A DNA stretch of 64,000 nucleotides from Paludibacterium yongneupense DSM 18731 (GCF_000422925.1 NZ_AUGZ01000023.1:34781-98780); one strand, 5' to 3'; positions 38,426 through 47,233 are shown, counted from the first letter of the stretch. The notes: generated by a model not told the origin, from the letters alone. Program-made: numbers and translations.

Positions 38426-39481
38426 ATGATTAAAGTGCTGATTGTCGATGACTCGGCCCTGATGCGGCGCCAGCTCACTTCGCTGTTCGAGGCGGAGGGC
38501 GACTTCGAGATTAGGATCGCACGCAATGGCCGGGAGGCGGTGGAGGAAAACGCCGCTTTCGAGCCGGATGTGGTGACGCTCGATATCAACATGCCGGAAA
38601 TGGATGGGCTGACGGCACTTTCGCTACTGATGGCCGAGCGGCCGGTGCCTGTGGTGATGGTCTCGTCGCTGACCGAGAAGGGGGCCTTGGCCACCTTCGA
38701 GGCCCTGGCCCTGGGGGCCGTCGATTATGTCGCGAAGCCGGGAGGCACCATTTCGCTGTCCATCGACCAGATTCGTCGCGAGGTGGTGAGCAAGGCGCGT
38801 GCCGCCGCCAGCGCCCGGCCGAAGACGGCGCGCAGCCTCTCATCGCGTATTCGCGCCGAGCGCACTCAACAGTCTGCGCATTCCGAGCGGGGGCGTGCGG
38901 GTATCGGTAGCGACGGCTTGGTGCTCATCGGAGTCTCGACCGGGGGGCCGCGTACGCTGGAAGACATTCTGCCCTTGTTGCCTGCCGATTTTCCCTGGCC
39001 GGTGCTCGTTGCTCAGCATATGCCGTCCAGCTTTACTTTGCCTTTCTCAAACCGCATGAACGATTTGTGCCCCATGCAGGTGGTAGAGGCCGCGCGGCCT
39101 ATGACATTGGAAGCCGGCACCATCTACATCGGCAAAGGGGGGGCGGATATGGTCGTGGTGCAACGCAACGGCAAGCCCACGATATTGGCCAAGCCTGAAG
39201 CCGCAGAGTTTCTCTGGCATCCCTCGGTGGAATTGCTCGGACGCTCGGCACTCGAGCATTGCGATCCGGCCCGGATCATCGCTGTCATGTTGACCGGCAT
39301 GGGCTACGACGGCGCCGAGGCCTTTACCGAGATCCGGAAACGTGGCGGACGGACCATCGCGGAGGCGGAGGAAACCGCCGTGGTGTTCGGGATGCCGGCC
39401 GAATTGATCGCCCGTGGCGGGGCTTCGGTTGTCCTGCCCTGCGAGAAGATCGCCAACCAGATTATTACCTGGGCCAGGTAG
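38426..39481 (+). CDS. cheB: Chemotaxis response regulator / protein-glutamate methylesterase CheB
   Basis: 351 residues. The N-terminal receiver has VLIVDDSALMRR and the acceptor Asp53 in TLDINMPEMDG. After a linker (about 125-160) comes the esterase domain, with catalytic Ser171 in GVSTGGPRTLED, His198 in AQHMPSSFT and Asp295 in LTGMGYDGAE. It demethylates or deamidates receptor glutamates after phosphorylation by CheA, giving adaptation. All catalytic residues are intact, so at least one of the receptors is probably methylated. Confidence 0.97.
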   Translation: MIKVLIVDDSALMRRQLTSLFEAEGDFEIRIARNGREAVEENAAFEPDVVTLDINMPEMDGLTALSLLMAERPVPVVMVSSLTEKGALATFEALALGAVDYVAKPGGTISLSIDQIRREVVSKARAAASARPKTARSLSSRIRAERTQQSAHSERGRAGIGSDGLVLIGVSTGGPRTLEDILPLLPADFPWPVLVAQHMPSSFTLPFSNRMNDLCPMQVVEAARPMTLEAGTIYIGKGGADMVVVQRNGKPTILAKPEAAEFLWHPSVELLGRSALEHCDPARIIAVMLTGMGYDGAEAFTEIRKRGGRTIAEAEETAVVFGMPAELIARGGASVVLPCEKIANQIITWAR

Positions 39482-39499
39482 GCCAGTGAGGAGAAAAAA

Positions 39500-40123
39500 A
39501 TGGCTTTCGTGAAACCGCCGGTTGCGCAGCCCCATCGCGACGATCAGTGCCTTGCGCCTCGGGATTTCACCGATCTGGTGGCCGAGCTGTCTTATCCGAA
39601 CCCGGCTGCCCGGCGCTGGGCGGCGCGCGATCTGGCGGCCTATCCTGAGGCCAGCCTGGCACTGATGGCATGTCTCAAAGAAGAAAGCCATCCCAGTGTG
39701 CGCGAGGCACTGTTGACATCGTTGACCTTGATTGGCGACGAGGTGGCGGTGGCCGGCCTGGTCGACTGCCTGCGTAGCGAACAGGTGGGTCTGCGCAACG
39801 AGGCCGTCGAAGTGATGAAGGAATTGCCTGAGAAAGTCGCGCCGATCATGGAAAATCTGCTTGCGGACGAGAATCCGGACGTGCGTATCTTTGCTGTCAA
39901 TATTCTCGAATCGCTGCGCCATCCCCTGGTTGAACGATGGCTGATCGACGTCATCGAGCGGGAGCCGCATGTCAATGTCTGCGGCACGGCTGTCGACCTT
40001 CTGTGCGAGGTCGGGACGCCGGCCGCGCGCGAGGCCCTGACTCGCCTCGAAGCACGATTCCCCGACGAACCCTATATCCAGTTTGCGGCCGAGTTGGCCC
40101 TCAAGCGCCTTGGCGAGGATTGA
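39500..40123 (+). CDS. HEAT-repeat protein in the chemosensory cluster
   Basis: 207 residues, all helical, with four to five HEAT-type repeats. Examples are PSVREALLTSLTLIGDEVAV, VGLRNEAVEVMKELPEKVAP and PDVRIFAVNILESLRHPLVE. There is no catalytic motif. The gene has a GAGGAG ribosome site, lies 18 bp after cheB and ends 6 bp before cheR. HEAT repeats are protein-protein scaffolds, so it may tether CheB or CheR to the array or present a substrate. A function in this setting has not, to my knowledge, been shown. Confidence 0.88.
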   Translation: MAFVKPPVAQPHRDDQCLAPRDFTDLVAELSYPNPAARRWAARDLAAYPEASLALMACLKEESHPSVREALLTSLTLIGDEVAVAGLVDCLRSEQVGLRNEAVEVMKELPEKVAPIMENLLADENPDVRIFAVNILESLRHPLVERWLIDVIEREPHVNVCGTAVDLLCEVGTPAAREALTRLEARFPDEPYIQFAAELALKRLGED

Positions 40124-40129
40124 ACGGCC

Positions 40130-40969
40130 ATGGCCGAGATCACCATCAGCGAAGAGGATTTCCGCAAATTCCGGGAGTTTTTCTATCGCAAGACCGGCAT
40201 CCAGTTCGAGGATTCCAAGCGCTATTTCGTGGACAAGCGCCTGATCGAACGTATCGAGAGGACTGATAGCGAGTGCTTTCGCAACTATTTCATGATGCTG
40301 CGTTTTGATACCAGTGGCGACGAGCTGCAGACCCTGGTCAATCTGATGACGGTCAACGAGACCTACTTTTTCCGCGAGGAATACCAGTTTCAATGCATGG
40401 TCAATTCGTTGCTTGGCGAGATCATCCGCCACAAGAAGGACTCCACGCCGATTCGCATCTGGTCGGTCCCCTCGTCATCGGGTGAAGAGGCTTATTCGAT
40501 CGTGATGTACCTGCTCGAGCATTGGCCGGCGCTCAAGGAATGGGATGTGGAAATCATTTCTTCCGACATCGATACCAGCATCATCAGGCAGGCCCGGAGA
40601 GGGCGCTATTCGGCGCGTTCTGTGCAGCACCTGCCCGGACAGCTGTTGAAAAAATATTTCAAGCCGATCGGTCTCGAGTATCAGATCGCCGATGAGTTGC
40701 TGGGGGCGGTCGAGTTTACGCGCGTCAACCTGATGGACCCGGTCGATGTGCGTGCCTACCGCAACTTCGATCTGATTTTCTGCCGCAATTTGCTGATCTA
40801 CTTCGACGATCTGTCACGGCGCCAGGCTGCAGAAGCGTTCTATGACGCACTGAATCCGGGCGGCTTTGTCTGCCTCGGGCATTCCGAGTCCATGAGCCGC
40901 ATTTCGTCGCTATTCCGGGTGCGCAAATTTGCCGAGGCGATCGTGCACCAAAAAACACGGGAGGAATGA
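40130..40969 (+). CDS. cheR: Chemotaxis protein methyltransferase CheR
   Basis: 279 residues. The N-terminal helical domain (FYRKTGIQFEDSKRYFVDKR) is followed by the SAM-binding domain: RIWSVPSSSGEEAYSI (motif I, usually SAGCSTGEEPYS), ISSDIDTSIIRQARRG and FDLIFCRNLLIYFD. It methylates glutamate residues of the receptor hairpins with S-adenosylmethionine. Loss of the usual Cys in motif I and the Pro at this site look like a subgroup feature rather than inactivation. No tetratricopeptide extension is present. Confidence 0.95.
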   Translation: MAEITISEEDFRKFREFFYRKTGIQFEDSKRYFVDKRLIERIERTDSECFRNYFMMLRFDTSGDELQTLVNLMTVNETYFFREEYQFQCMVNSLLGEIIRHKKDSTPIRIWSVPSSSGEEAYSIVMYLLEHWPALKEWDVEIISSDIDTSIIRQARRGRYSARSVQHLPGQLLKKYFKPIGLEYQIADELLGAVEFTRVNLMDPVDVRAYRNFDLIFCRNLLIYFDDLSRRQAAEAFYDALNPGGFVCLGHSESMSRISSLFRVRKFAEAIVHQKTREE

Positions 40970-41340
40970 TGCAGCGCATCCTCGTTATCGATGACGCCGC
41001 CACCGTGCGTCTGTACCACCGTAGCATCCTCGAAGCAGCGGGTTACGCGGTGGATGAAGCGATCAATGGCGTCGAAGGGCTGGAAAAAGCCTTGCGGGCA
41101 CCGTTCGATCTGTACCTGGTTGACGTCAATATGCCCAAGCTCGACGGCTACGGTTTTCTGCAGGAACTGCGGAAGACCGAACTGCCGCAGGCACCCGCCA
41201 TCATGGTGTCGACGGAAGCCGCCCGCTCCGATCTCGAACGGGCCTATGTCGCCGGCGCCAATTTTTATCTGATCAAGCCGGTCAAGCCCGATGCCTTGCT
41301 GACTGACGTTCGGCTGTTGCTTGGAGCGCCTAGGCCATGA
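40969..41340 (+). CDS. CheY-like response regulator A
   Basis: 123 residues from the second of two adjacent ATGs, which has the better spacing from GGGAGGA (the first, 40966, overlaps the cheR stop). It is a stand-alone receiver with ILVIDDAATVRL, the acceptor Asp in LVDVNMPKLDG, Ser in IMVSTEAARSD and the conserved Lys in YLIKPVKPD. The product of phosphotransfer from CheA would be this protein and/or the second CheY. Its output target is unknown because no flagellar or pilus gene is nearby. It overlaps the cheA start by 4 bp. Confidence 0.93.
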   Translation: MQRILVIDDAATVRLYHRSILEAAGYAVDEAINGVEGLEKALRAPFDLYLVDVNMPKLDGYGFLQELRKTELPQAPAIMVSTEAARSDLERAYVAGANFYLIKPVKPDALLTDVRLLLGAPRP

Positions 41341-43985
41341 ATCCCTTACTCGACCAATTCATTTCTGAAGCGCGGGATTTCCAGCAATCCATCGGCGAGA
41401 AGCTGATGCAGCTGGAAAGCGAACCGGGCAGTCGCGCGCTGATTGGCGAATTGTTCCGCATGGTGCATACCCTCAAGGGTAATAGCGGCTTGTTCGAATT
41501 TCCGGAAATGACCGGCGTTCTGCATGCCGGCGAAGACGTGCTCGATGCCGTGCGCGACGGCCGGGTGCCGTATGGCCGGGCCCTGGCCGATCTTCTGCTC
41601 GAAGCGATGGACTTCGTGCTCCTGCTGCTCGATGAAATCGAGGGGGTGGGGAGCATCGGTGTGGAGCATGTCGCAAGCTCGGCCCGCCTGGCCAGGAATC
41701 TGCGCAGCCTGCTGCCTGCGGGGGCAGACGAGGCAGGGAATCCGGTTGACAGTGGGGCTGCCGCCTCGGTGGGCGCGCCGGAACTGCCGCTGGCCTCCAT
41801 GCCCGAAGAACGGCGCATGGAGTGGTATCGTGCCGCGCTGAGCGGCGATGCTTTGTCCTGGGTCGAATATGCACCCGATGCCGAGTGTTTCTTCAAGGGC
41901 GAGGACCCGCTTTATCAGGTGGGGCAGGTCCCTGGCGTCGTCTGGCGCGATGTCAGCGCCCGGAAGCCCTGGCCGGAACTCGCCGAACTCGATGCTTATC
42001 ACTGCCAGCTGGTATTCCGGCTGCTGAGCACGGCCGAGCCGGCCGCGCTGCATGAGTTGTTCCGCTACATGCCGCATGAGACGCGGATCATTGCCATTTC
42101 ACCCCTCGCCCTGCTTGTGCCGGTCGGTGATCCGGACGGCGGGGCGGTCTATGAGGATTTCGTCGCCGATGCCATCGCCTTGCTCGACAACGGCGATCTG
42201 GCAGGACTGGAGCGGACGACGCGGTGCATGCTCGAATTTTCGGCGCCCAAGCTGTGGCTCGCGTCGGCCTTGCGCTGGTTGCTGCTGATCCTGGAGCTCG
42301 AGCCGGGCAATAGCCTGGTCCTGCGCGCTCTGATCGAGTCCTTGCGCACCCTGACCACTCCGTGCTGGGGCGACGTGGCGGCCGGAAGACGTGCCGCGGG
42401 CGGGGACGGTGGGCAATCGACTGCCGATGGTGCGGCCCTTGCCGAAATTCTGGCTGCCCAGCGCGAGATTCTTGCCCTGCAGGACGATGTGGCGTGGCGG
42501 GGAGGCCGTCTGAAGGCGGTGGCGGCAACTCTGGCGGCGTGCTGCCCCCGGATGGGCGGGGATAGGCGACACGATGCCCTGGAGCACGCTCTTGAACAGT
42601 CCCTGGCCGAAAACAAAGCGGCGCCTCTGCTGGGCTGGCTGGACGAATATGGTCCGGCGCTTCTGGCCGGGTTTACCCCGGCGGCCACTGTCGATGCGCG
42701 AAGTTCCATGCCCGAACCGGTCGGCGCCGCGCTTGCTCCGGATATGCCGACGCGCGTGGAAGGCCCCGAGGGGCTCCGCTTGGGACGCCGGTCCGACGAT
42801 GTCCCCGGCACTGCCAAGACGCTCAAGGTCGATCAAACGAAGATCGACCGCCTGATGAACTTGATCGGTGAAATGGTGGTCGCCAAGAACAGTCTGCCCT
42901 ATCTCGCCGCCCGTGCCGAAAGTCAGTATGGCGTGCGCGATCTGGCGCGCGAAATCAAGACGCAATACGCGGTGGTTAACCGTATTGCCGAGGAAATGCA
43001 GGATGCCATCATGCAGGTGCGCATGATGCCGGTTTCTTTCATCTTTCAGCGCTTTCCGCGCCTGGTCCGCGACACCTCGCGCAAGCTCGGCAAAGAGGTG
43101 AATCTGGTGCTGGAAGGCGAGGCGACCGAGGTTGACAAGAATATCGTCGAGGCCCTGGCCGATCCCATGATCCATATCGTGCGCAACAGTCTCGACCACG
43201 GCATCGAGCTGCCGGCGCTCCGTCTGGCCGCAGGCAAACCGGCCGAGGGCAAGTTGACCATCCGTGCGAGCCAGGCCGCAGACCGGGTGTTGATCGAGAT
43301 CATCGATGACGGGAAGGGAATCGACCCCCAGCATATCAAGAAGAAGGCCTATGAGAAGGGCGTCATTGACGAAGCGACTCTGGAGCGGATCACCGATCAG
43401 GAGGCGGTGAACCTGATTTTTGCGGCCGGTTTCTCGACCGTGGAGACGGTTTCCGATCTATCCGGACGGGGAGTCGGCATGGATGTCGTACGCAATGCCA
43501 TGGAGAAGGTCGGCGGCACGGTCAGTATCGAGAGCGAGAAGGGCAAGGGAACGCTGCTGCGCCTGTCGCTGCCGCTGTCCATGGCGGTGTCCAATGTCAT
43601 GATCGTCGAGTCCGACCAGCAGATCTTCGGGGTGCCGATGGACATGGTGGTGGAGACCGTGCGCGTGCCGCGCGCCGCCATCCGCCACATCAAACAGCAT
43701 CAGACCACGGTTCTGCGCGGCAGCATCGTGCCCCTGTTGTCGCTCAACGCCTTACTCGCGATCAATCAGGAACAGCGGCCCAACGAGGATGACGAGTTCG
43801 CCGCCCTCGTCATCCGCCATCAGGGAGAGAACATCGGCATCGTGGTGGACGATTTCCGCGAAACGGTAGACATCATCCTCAAACCACTGGTCGGCATTCT
43901 CGGCGGTCTGGCGGGTTATTCCGGTTCGGCATTGCTCGGCGACGGCACGGTACTGATGGTCTTGAATCCGAGGGAGCTGACGTAA
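41337..43985 (+). CDS. cheA: Chemotaxis histidine kinase CheA with unusual middle region
   Basis: 882 residues. The Hpt domain has His44 in RMVHTLKGNSGLFEF. Residues about 150-490 have no recognised domain; they include WYRAALSGDALSWVEYAPDA and a CFFKGEDPLYQVGQ segment where CheA normally has P2. The kinase core is standard: dimerisation near 495-575 (VDQTKIDRLMNLIGEMVVAK), N box HIVRNSLDHGIE, G1 DDGKGIDP, G2 GRGVGMDVV, then the CheW-like P5 from about 750. Phosphotransfer from His44 would go to the CheY proteins and CheB. The missing P2 suggests a different docking mode for the receivers. Confidence 0.95.
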   Translation: MNPLLDQFISEARDFQQSIGEKLMQLESEPGSRALIGELFRMVHTLKGNSGLFEFPEMTGVLHAGEDVLDAVRDGRVPYGRALADLLLEAMDFVLLLLDEIEGVGSIGVEHVASSARLARNLRSLLPAGADEAGNPVDSGAAASVGAPELPLASMPEERRMEWYRAALSGDALSWVEYAPDAECFFKGEDPLYQVGQVPGVVWRDVSARKPWPELAELDAYHCQLVFRLLSTAEPAALHELFRYMPHETRIIAISPLALLVPVGDPDGGAVYEDFVADAIALLDNGDLAGLERTTRCMLEFSAPKLWLASALRWLLLILELEPGNSLVLRALIESLRTLTTPCWGDVAAGRRAAGGDGGQSTADGAALAEILAAQREILALQDDVAWRGGRLKAVAATLAACCPRMGGDRRHDALEHALEQSLAENKAAPLLGWLDEYGPALLAGFTPAATVDARSSMPEPVGAALAPDMPTRVEGPEGLRLGRRSDDVPGTAKTLKVDQTKIDRLMNLIGEMVVAKNSLPYLAARAESQYGVRDLAREIKTQYAVVNRIAEEMQDAIMQVRMMPVSFIFQRFPRLVRDTSRKLGKEVNLVLEGEATEVDKNIVEALADPMIHIVRNSLDHGIELPALRLAAGKPAEGKLTIRASQAADRVLIEIIDDGKGIDPQHIKKKAYEKGVIDEATLERITDQEAVNLIFAAGFSTVETVSDLSGRGVGMDVVRNAMEKVGGTVSIESEKGKGTLLRLSLPLSMAVSNVMIVESDQQIFGVPMDMVVETVRVPRAAIRHIKQHQTTVLRGSIVPLLSLNALLAINQEQRPNEDDEFAALVIRHQGENIGIVVDDFRETVDIILKPLVGILGGLAGYSGSALLGDGTVLMVLNPRELT

Positions 43986-44224
43986 TGGCAATTGAATTTC
44001 AGGAAAAAACGGTGCTGCTCAAGGGCTGTGTCGGCGTCGAAGAGGCCGAACTCTTGCTGGAGTGGCTACAAAAAACACCGTGCGGACAAGTCGACCTGAC
44101 TGCCTGCACGCATTTGCACGCAGCGAATCTACAGGTGTTGATGGCGGCACGGCCGACCGTTCTCGCCTGGCCGAAGGAGGCAGCCCTGCTTGCCTGGTTG
44201 ACGTCATCTCTGCAAAGCACTTAA
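43985..44224 (+). CDS. Small STAS-like protein
   Basis: 79 residues; its ATG shares one base with the cheA stop (TAATG). The pattern KTVLLKGCVGVEEAELLLEW, then GQVDLTACTHLHAANLQVLM, matches the beta-alpha STAS/anti-anti-sigma fold. The residues that are DSSG in phosphorylatable STAS proteins are HAAN here, so it is not expected to be regulated by phosphorylation. STAS proteins usually bind partner proteins or nucleotides. Its position between cheA and cheY implies a role in the array, possibly in place of P2. Confidence 0.75.
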   Translation: MAIEFQEKTVLLKGCVGVEEAELLLEWLQKTPCGQVDLTACTHLHAANLQVLMAARPTVLAWPKEAALLAWLTSSLQST

Positions 44225-44233
44225 GGAAGACTC

Positions 44234-44608
44234 ATGACAAAAACAATATTAATCGTAGACGATTCGGCCACCATGCTGCTCAGTGTGCGCAACAATCTGG
44301 AAATCGCCGGCTTCAAGGTCGAGACGGCGGAGGATGGCGTCAAGGCGCTGGGCAAGCTGAAAGCCGGACTCAAGCCCGACCTGGTAATCACCGATATCAA
44401 CATGCCGAACATGAACGGCATGGAGCTGATCAGGAATATTCGCGCGCTCCCCGGCTTTCGCTTCACGCCCATCTTGACACTGACCACGGAAAGCCAGGCG
44501 GCCAAGCGCGACGAAGGCAAGGCGGCCGGCGCCACTGGCTGGCTGGTCAAGCCGGTAGGCGGTGCCGATTTGCTGAAAATCATCAGACAAGTTCTGCCGG
44601 GGGCCTAG
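44234..44608 (+). CDS. CheY-like response regulator B
   Basis: 124 residues, stand-alone receiver: TILIVDDSATMLLSVRNNL, acceptor Asp54 in VITDINMPNMNG, Thr in LTLTTESQAAKRDEGKAAG and Lys in GWLVKPVGGADLL. It begins 10 bp after the STAS-like gene. This text (LTTESQAAKRDEGKAAGATGW) is close to CheY proteins found next to STAS and CheA in Tfp or alternative chemosensory clusters. It is probably the main phosphate acceptor or a sink for the other CheY. Confidence 0.94.
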   Translation: MTKTILIVDDSATMLLSVRNNLEIAGFKVETAEDGVKALGKLKAGLKPDLVITDINMPNMNGMELIRNIRALPGFRFTPILTLTTESQAAKRDEGKAAGATGWLVKPVGGADLLKIIRQVLPGA

Positions 44609-44675
44609 ATGCGGGCGGCTCTCGATTCATTGTCCACTGTCGGTTTGAGTTCACCTGCAGCCAGGGGGGGCGTTT

Positions 44676-45872
44676 ATGAAAACGCATCGTAATGCAGATG
44701 TCAGCGCCGTTTTATCCAGCCGCCCGCTAGTGCTTGTTACCGTAATCGCACTGGGGGTGCAGATCGCTGCCTTGCTGTTGTTGGGGGAGCCGGGAATTTT
44801 CGGATTGCTGGTCCCCACCGTTGTTGTTTTGATATCCAACAGCGTTCTTTGGGGGCGGGCGCGGCGAGCCGCCGCACGGCAACCCGAATCGTCATCCGAC
44901 AAGGAGGCTGTGCTGAATCTCGGCGCGCAGGCTGCGAGTCTGGTAGAAAAACACGTGTGCCTGGACAGCGCTCTCGGCGAGCGCATGCAGGAAGTCAACA
45001 AAGAAACCGAAGCTGCGGCCATGAGTTTGATCCGGCGGGTGCGCAGGCTTAGCGATGCCGCGGAGAAACTGCTCGCCTATCTCGGCAATTCGAACGTGCA
45101 GACCGGTGGAATGGAGCAGGAAATCGGCGACAGCGTCGCCTTCATCACCCGGATCGGTACCTTCGTGCAGGAACTGCCAGAGCGGCTGGAGCAGGATGTG
45201 ACGAATATGCGCAAGGCCGGCGATGAGATCAATCAATTGGTCAGTTTTGCCTATGTCATCAAGGACATTAGCAAGCAAACCAACCTGCTTGCGCTCAACG
45301 CGTCGATCGAGGCGGCGCGTGCCGGTCAGTCCGGAGGTGGCTTTAGCGTCGTGGCCGATGAAGTGCGCAAGTTGTCGGAACGTTCCGGCAAAGCGGCGGT
45401 GATGATAGAGGAAGGCCTGGCCAGGGCTCAGGAGACCATGGAAAACGGCCTCAAGTTCAGTTTTCTCGGCGACTCCGCCCAGCAGATGCGGGATGCGGGC
45501 AAGGTCGTGGATTCCATACGGCGACTCGAGGAAAGCCACGACGAAATGCACCGGTATTACAAGACGCTTTTCGGCGTGGTAACCGAACACAACACCAGTC
45601 TGGCGACGGAAATCGGTGAGATGCTGGGCGAAATCCAGTTCCAGGACGTGGTACGACAGCGCATTGAGCGGATCGTGGCTACGATGGACAGCCGCAACGG
45701 ATTGTTGCAGGCGTTTTTCCGCGAATTGGCGGCGTCCGGCACCGAGCTTGTGCACATTCCCGGACAAATGGAGCGTCTGTTCGATGACTACCTGAACAAT
45801 GAAGCGCGCCATGGTGCGGTGGGGGGCGCGATGCCCGCAGACGCGGGGCTGCCCAAGATCGAACTTTTTTGA
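44676..45872 (+). CDS. Membrane-anchored MCP with CheZ-like motif
   Basis: 398 residues. Two N-terminal membrane helices (about 17-36 and 42-59) form a hairpin without a periplasmic domain. A signalling domain follows with the tip [20 protein letters not shown] near 198-217 and [16 protein letters not shown]. Near the C-terminus is [17 protein letters not shown], with Asp324 and Gln328 spaced as in the CheZ active helix (FQDLTGQ in E. coli). So the protein may be both receptor and CheY phosphatase. No CheR-tethering pentapeptide is present. It closes the cluster, 67 bp after the second CheY. Confidence 0.9.
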   Translation: MKTHRNADVSAVLSSRPLVLVTVIALGVQIAALLLLGEPGIFGLLVPTVVVLISNSVLWGRARRAAARQPESSSDKEAVLNLGAQAASLVEKHVCLDSALGERMQEVNKETEAAAMSLIRRVRRLSDAAEKLLAYLGNSNVQTGGMEQEIGDSVAFITRIGTFVQELPERLEQDVTNMRKAGDEINQLVSFAYVIKDISKQTNLLALNASIEAARAGQSGGGFSVVADEVRKLSERSGKAAVMIEEGLARAQETMENGLKFSFLGDSAQQMRDAGKVVDSIRRLEESHDEMHRYYKTLFGVVTEHNTSLATEIGEMLGEIQFQDVVRQRIERIVATMDSRNGLLQAFFRELAASGTELVHIPGQMERLFDDYLNNEARHGAVGGAMPADAGLPKIELF

Positions 45873-45909
45873 ATCCGCGGTCGATGGTCATGCACATCGC
45901 GAACGGATC

Positions 45910-46551
45910 TCAGAATTTCCAGCGCATCCAGGTAAAGAGGATATTGCCGTAACCCTTGCCACCGGGTACATACGTGGATTGCAGCGAGAAACGCCCGTAC
46001 TCGATGGAGGCCAGCGGCAAAATAAACGGCACAAGTACATAGCTCACGTCCTGGCGCGCGGTCACGCCAACGGTGTAGCCGAGCCCGAGGCGCCAGTTCG
46101 CACCCTGACGCCAGGTCATTTCATAGCCATAGCCGGCAAGCGGCTCAACCTCGTCATGGGAGTCCTGAAACTCCATCATGTACAGGGAATGCCAGTTTCC
46201 CAGGGAGTCATAGCGGACCTTGCCTATCCCGACCCCCCAGGGGTTCTCGTTGAAGCCGGCAATATGTTCGGCGGTATAGCTTCGCCTGTTATGCCAGGTA
46301 TGTAATGGCACGTACAGCTCATACTGATCTGAGTCCCAGGTTTCATCCAGGTCCTCCAGAAACCGTCTCCACCAGGTAGACGGAGGAGCCGGGGCATCGG
46401 CTGCCGGAGTCGAGACCACGGGGGGCGGGGCAGTCGATGCGGGCGACAGGGCAAGCGCCGGAGCCATCACCCACATGCAGCACAAGGCAACGCAGCGTGC
46501 AAGCGTATGTGGCCGAAGGACAGAGAACCGATGACGGGAAGGGGAGAGCAT
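45910..46551 (-). CDS. pagP: Lipid A palmitoyltransferase PagP
   Basis: 213 residues, longer than E. coli PagP (186) because of a Pro/Ala-rich linker after the signal peptide (about residues 36-58). The enzyme core is clear: an amphipathic helix (WWRRFLEDLDETWDSDQYEL), catalytic His in YVPLHTWHNRRSY and the Asp-Ser pair in EFQDSHDEVEPLAGYGYE. An eight-strand outer-membrane barrel ends in WMRWKF with a terminal Phe. It transfers palmitate to lipid A in the outer membrane. Convergent with the receptor gene, 37 bp away; not obviously part of that cluster. Confidence 0.93.
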   Translation of the reverse strand: MLSPSRHRFSVLRPHTLARCVALCCMWVMAPALALSPASTAPPPVVSTPAADAPAPPSTWWRRFLEDLDETWDSDQYELYVPLHTWHNRRSYTAEHIAGFNENPWGVGIGKVRYDSLGNWHSLYMMEFQDSHDEVEPLAGYGYEMTWRQGANWRLGLGYTVGVTARQDVSYVLVPFILPLASIEYGRFSLQSTYVPGGKGYGNILFTWMRWKF

Positions 46552-46830
46552 GACAAAGGGGATCCGGTGTGTTTATGATGAATGCTGAAAATCGGGTTCG
46601 CCTGGCCAAGCATCGATAAGCACGCCGCCCCCAGTGCATGCAAAGATCGGACTTCAGGATTGAATCAAAACGATACTCCAGCGTATGAAGTTAATTTTTC
46701 GGCTGGTGTATTGAAAACCCCCTCAAATTGGAGCACTTGGAGTGCCGGTGTCGTGCTTTCCGGATTTCCAGGTGCCGCCCTCATGAAATATTGCTTGCGC
46801 CGGATGTAACAGGGTATGCCCCTCCTTGCT

Positions 46831-47010
46831 TTATGCCTCGTTTCTGTCACGTCGTCTCCGGCGATAGCCATACAGCGAGAAAGAGATGACAACGACGATA
46901 GCGATCAATCCGAGCGGGCCAATTCCCCAGCCCATGCCCATACCCCAATACATGCCCCCGCCACCGCCGAACAGCAGCAAAAGGACAATCGCGAGAATGA
47001 GTACATCCAT
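46831..47010 (-). CDS. Small Gly-rich membrane protein (DUF3309-like)
   Basis: 59 residues starting MDVLILAIVLLLLF, with GGAG 5 nt before the ATG. Two hydrophobic segments flank a glycine/methionine loop (GGGGGMYWGMGMGWGIGP), and the tail is basic (RRRRDRNEA). The plan resembles the short DUF3309-type membrane proteins common beside stress genes. It lies 22 bp downstream of the CsbD-like gene on the same strand, so a small stress operon is likely. Function unknown. Confidence 0.65.
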   Translation of the reverse strand: MDVLILAIVLLLLFGGGGGMYWGMGMGWGIGPLGLIAIVVVISFSLYGYRRRRRDRNEA

Positions 47011-47032
47011 GGTTTCTCCACTTCATCTCCAT

Positions 47033-47233
47033 TCATCGCTTCGTGCCGGCGTCCTTTTTTGCCTTCTTCGCGATATCTTCTTTGGCGTCGCCTAGCGCGG
47101 CCTGAGCGGCGCCGATGTTCTTCTGAATCGCGCCCTTCACTTGAAGCTTCGTGTTGCCGACGGCTTTGCCAACGACTTCCTTGACCTTGCCTTGCGTTTC
47201 CACGACACGCCCTTTGATCTGATTTTTGTTCAT
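47033..47233 (-). CDS. CsbD family protein
   Basis: 66 residues: MNKNQIKGRVVETQGKVKEV, then GNTKLQVKGAIQKNIGAAQA and a Lys/Ala-rich tail. This is the typical CsbD/YjbJ family, abundant under general stress in many bacteria; the molecular activity is unknown. It lies upstream of the glycine-rich membrane protein gene and is probably co-transcribed. Confidence 0.93.
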   Translation of the reverse strand: MNKNQIKGRVVETQGKVKEVVGKAVGNTKLQVKGAIQKNIGAAQAALGDAKEDIAKKAKKDAGTKR

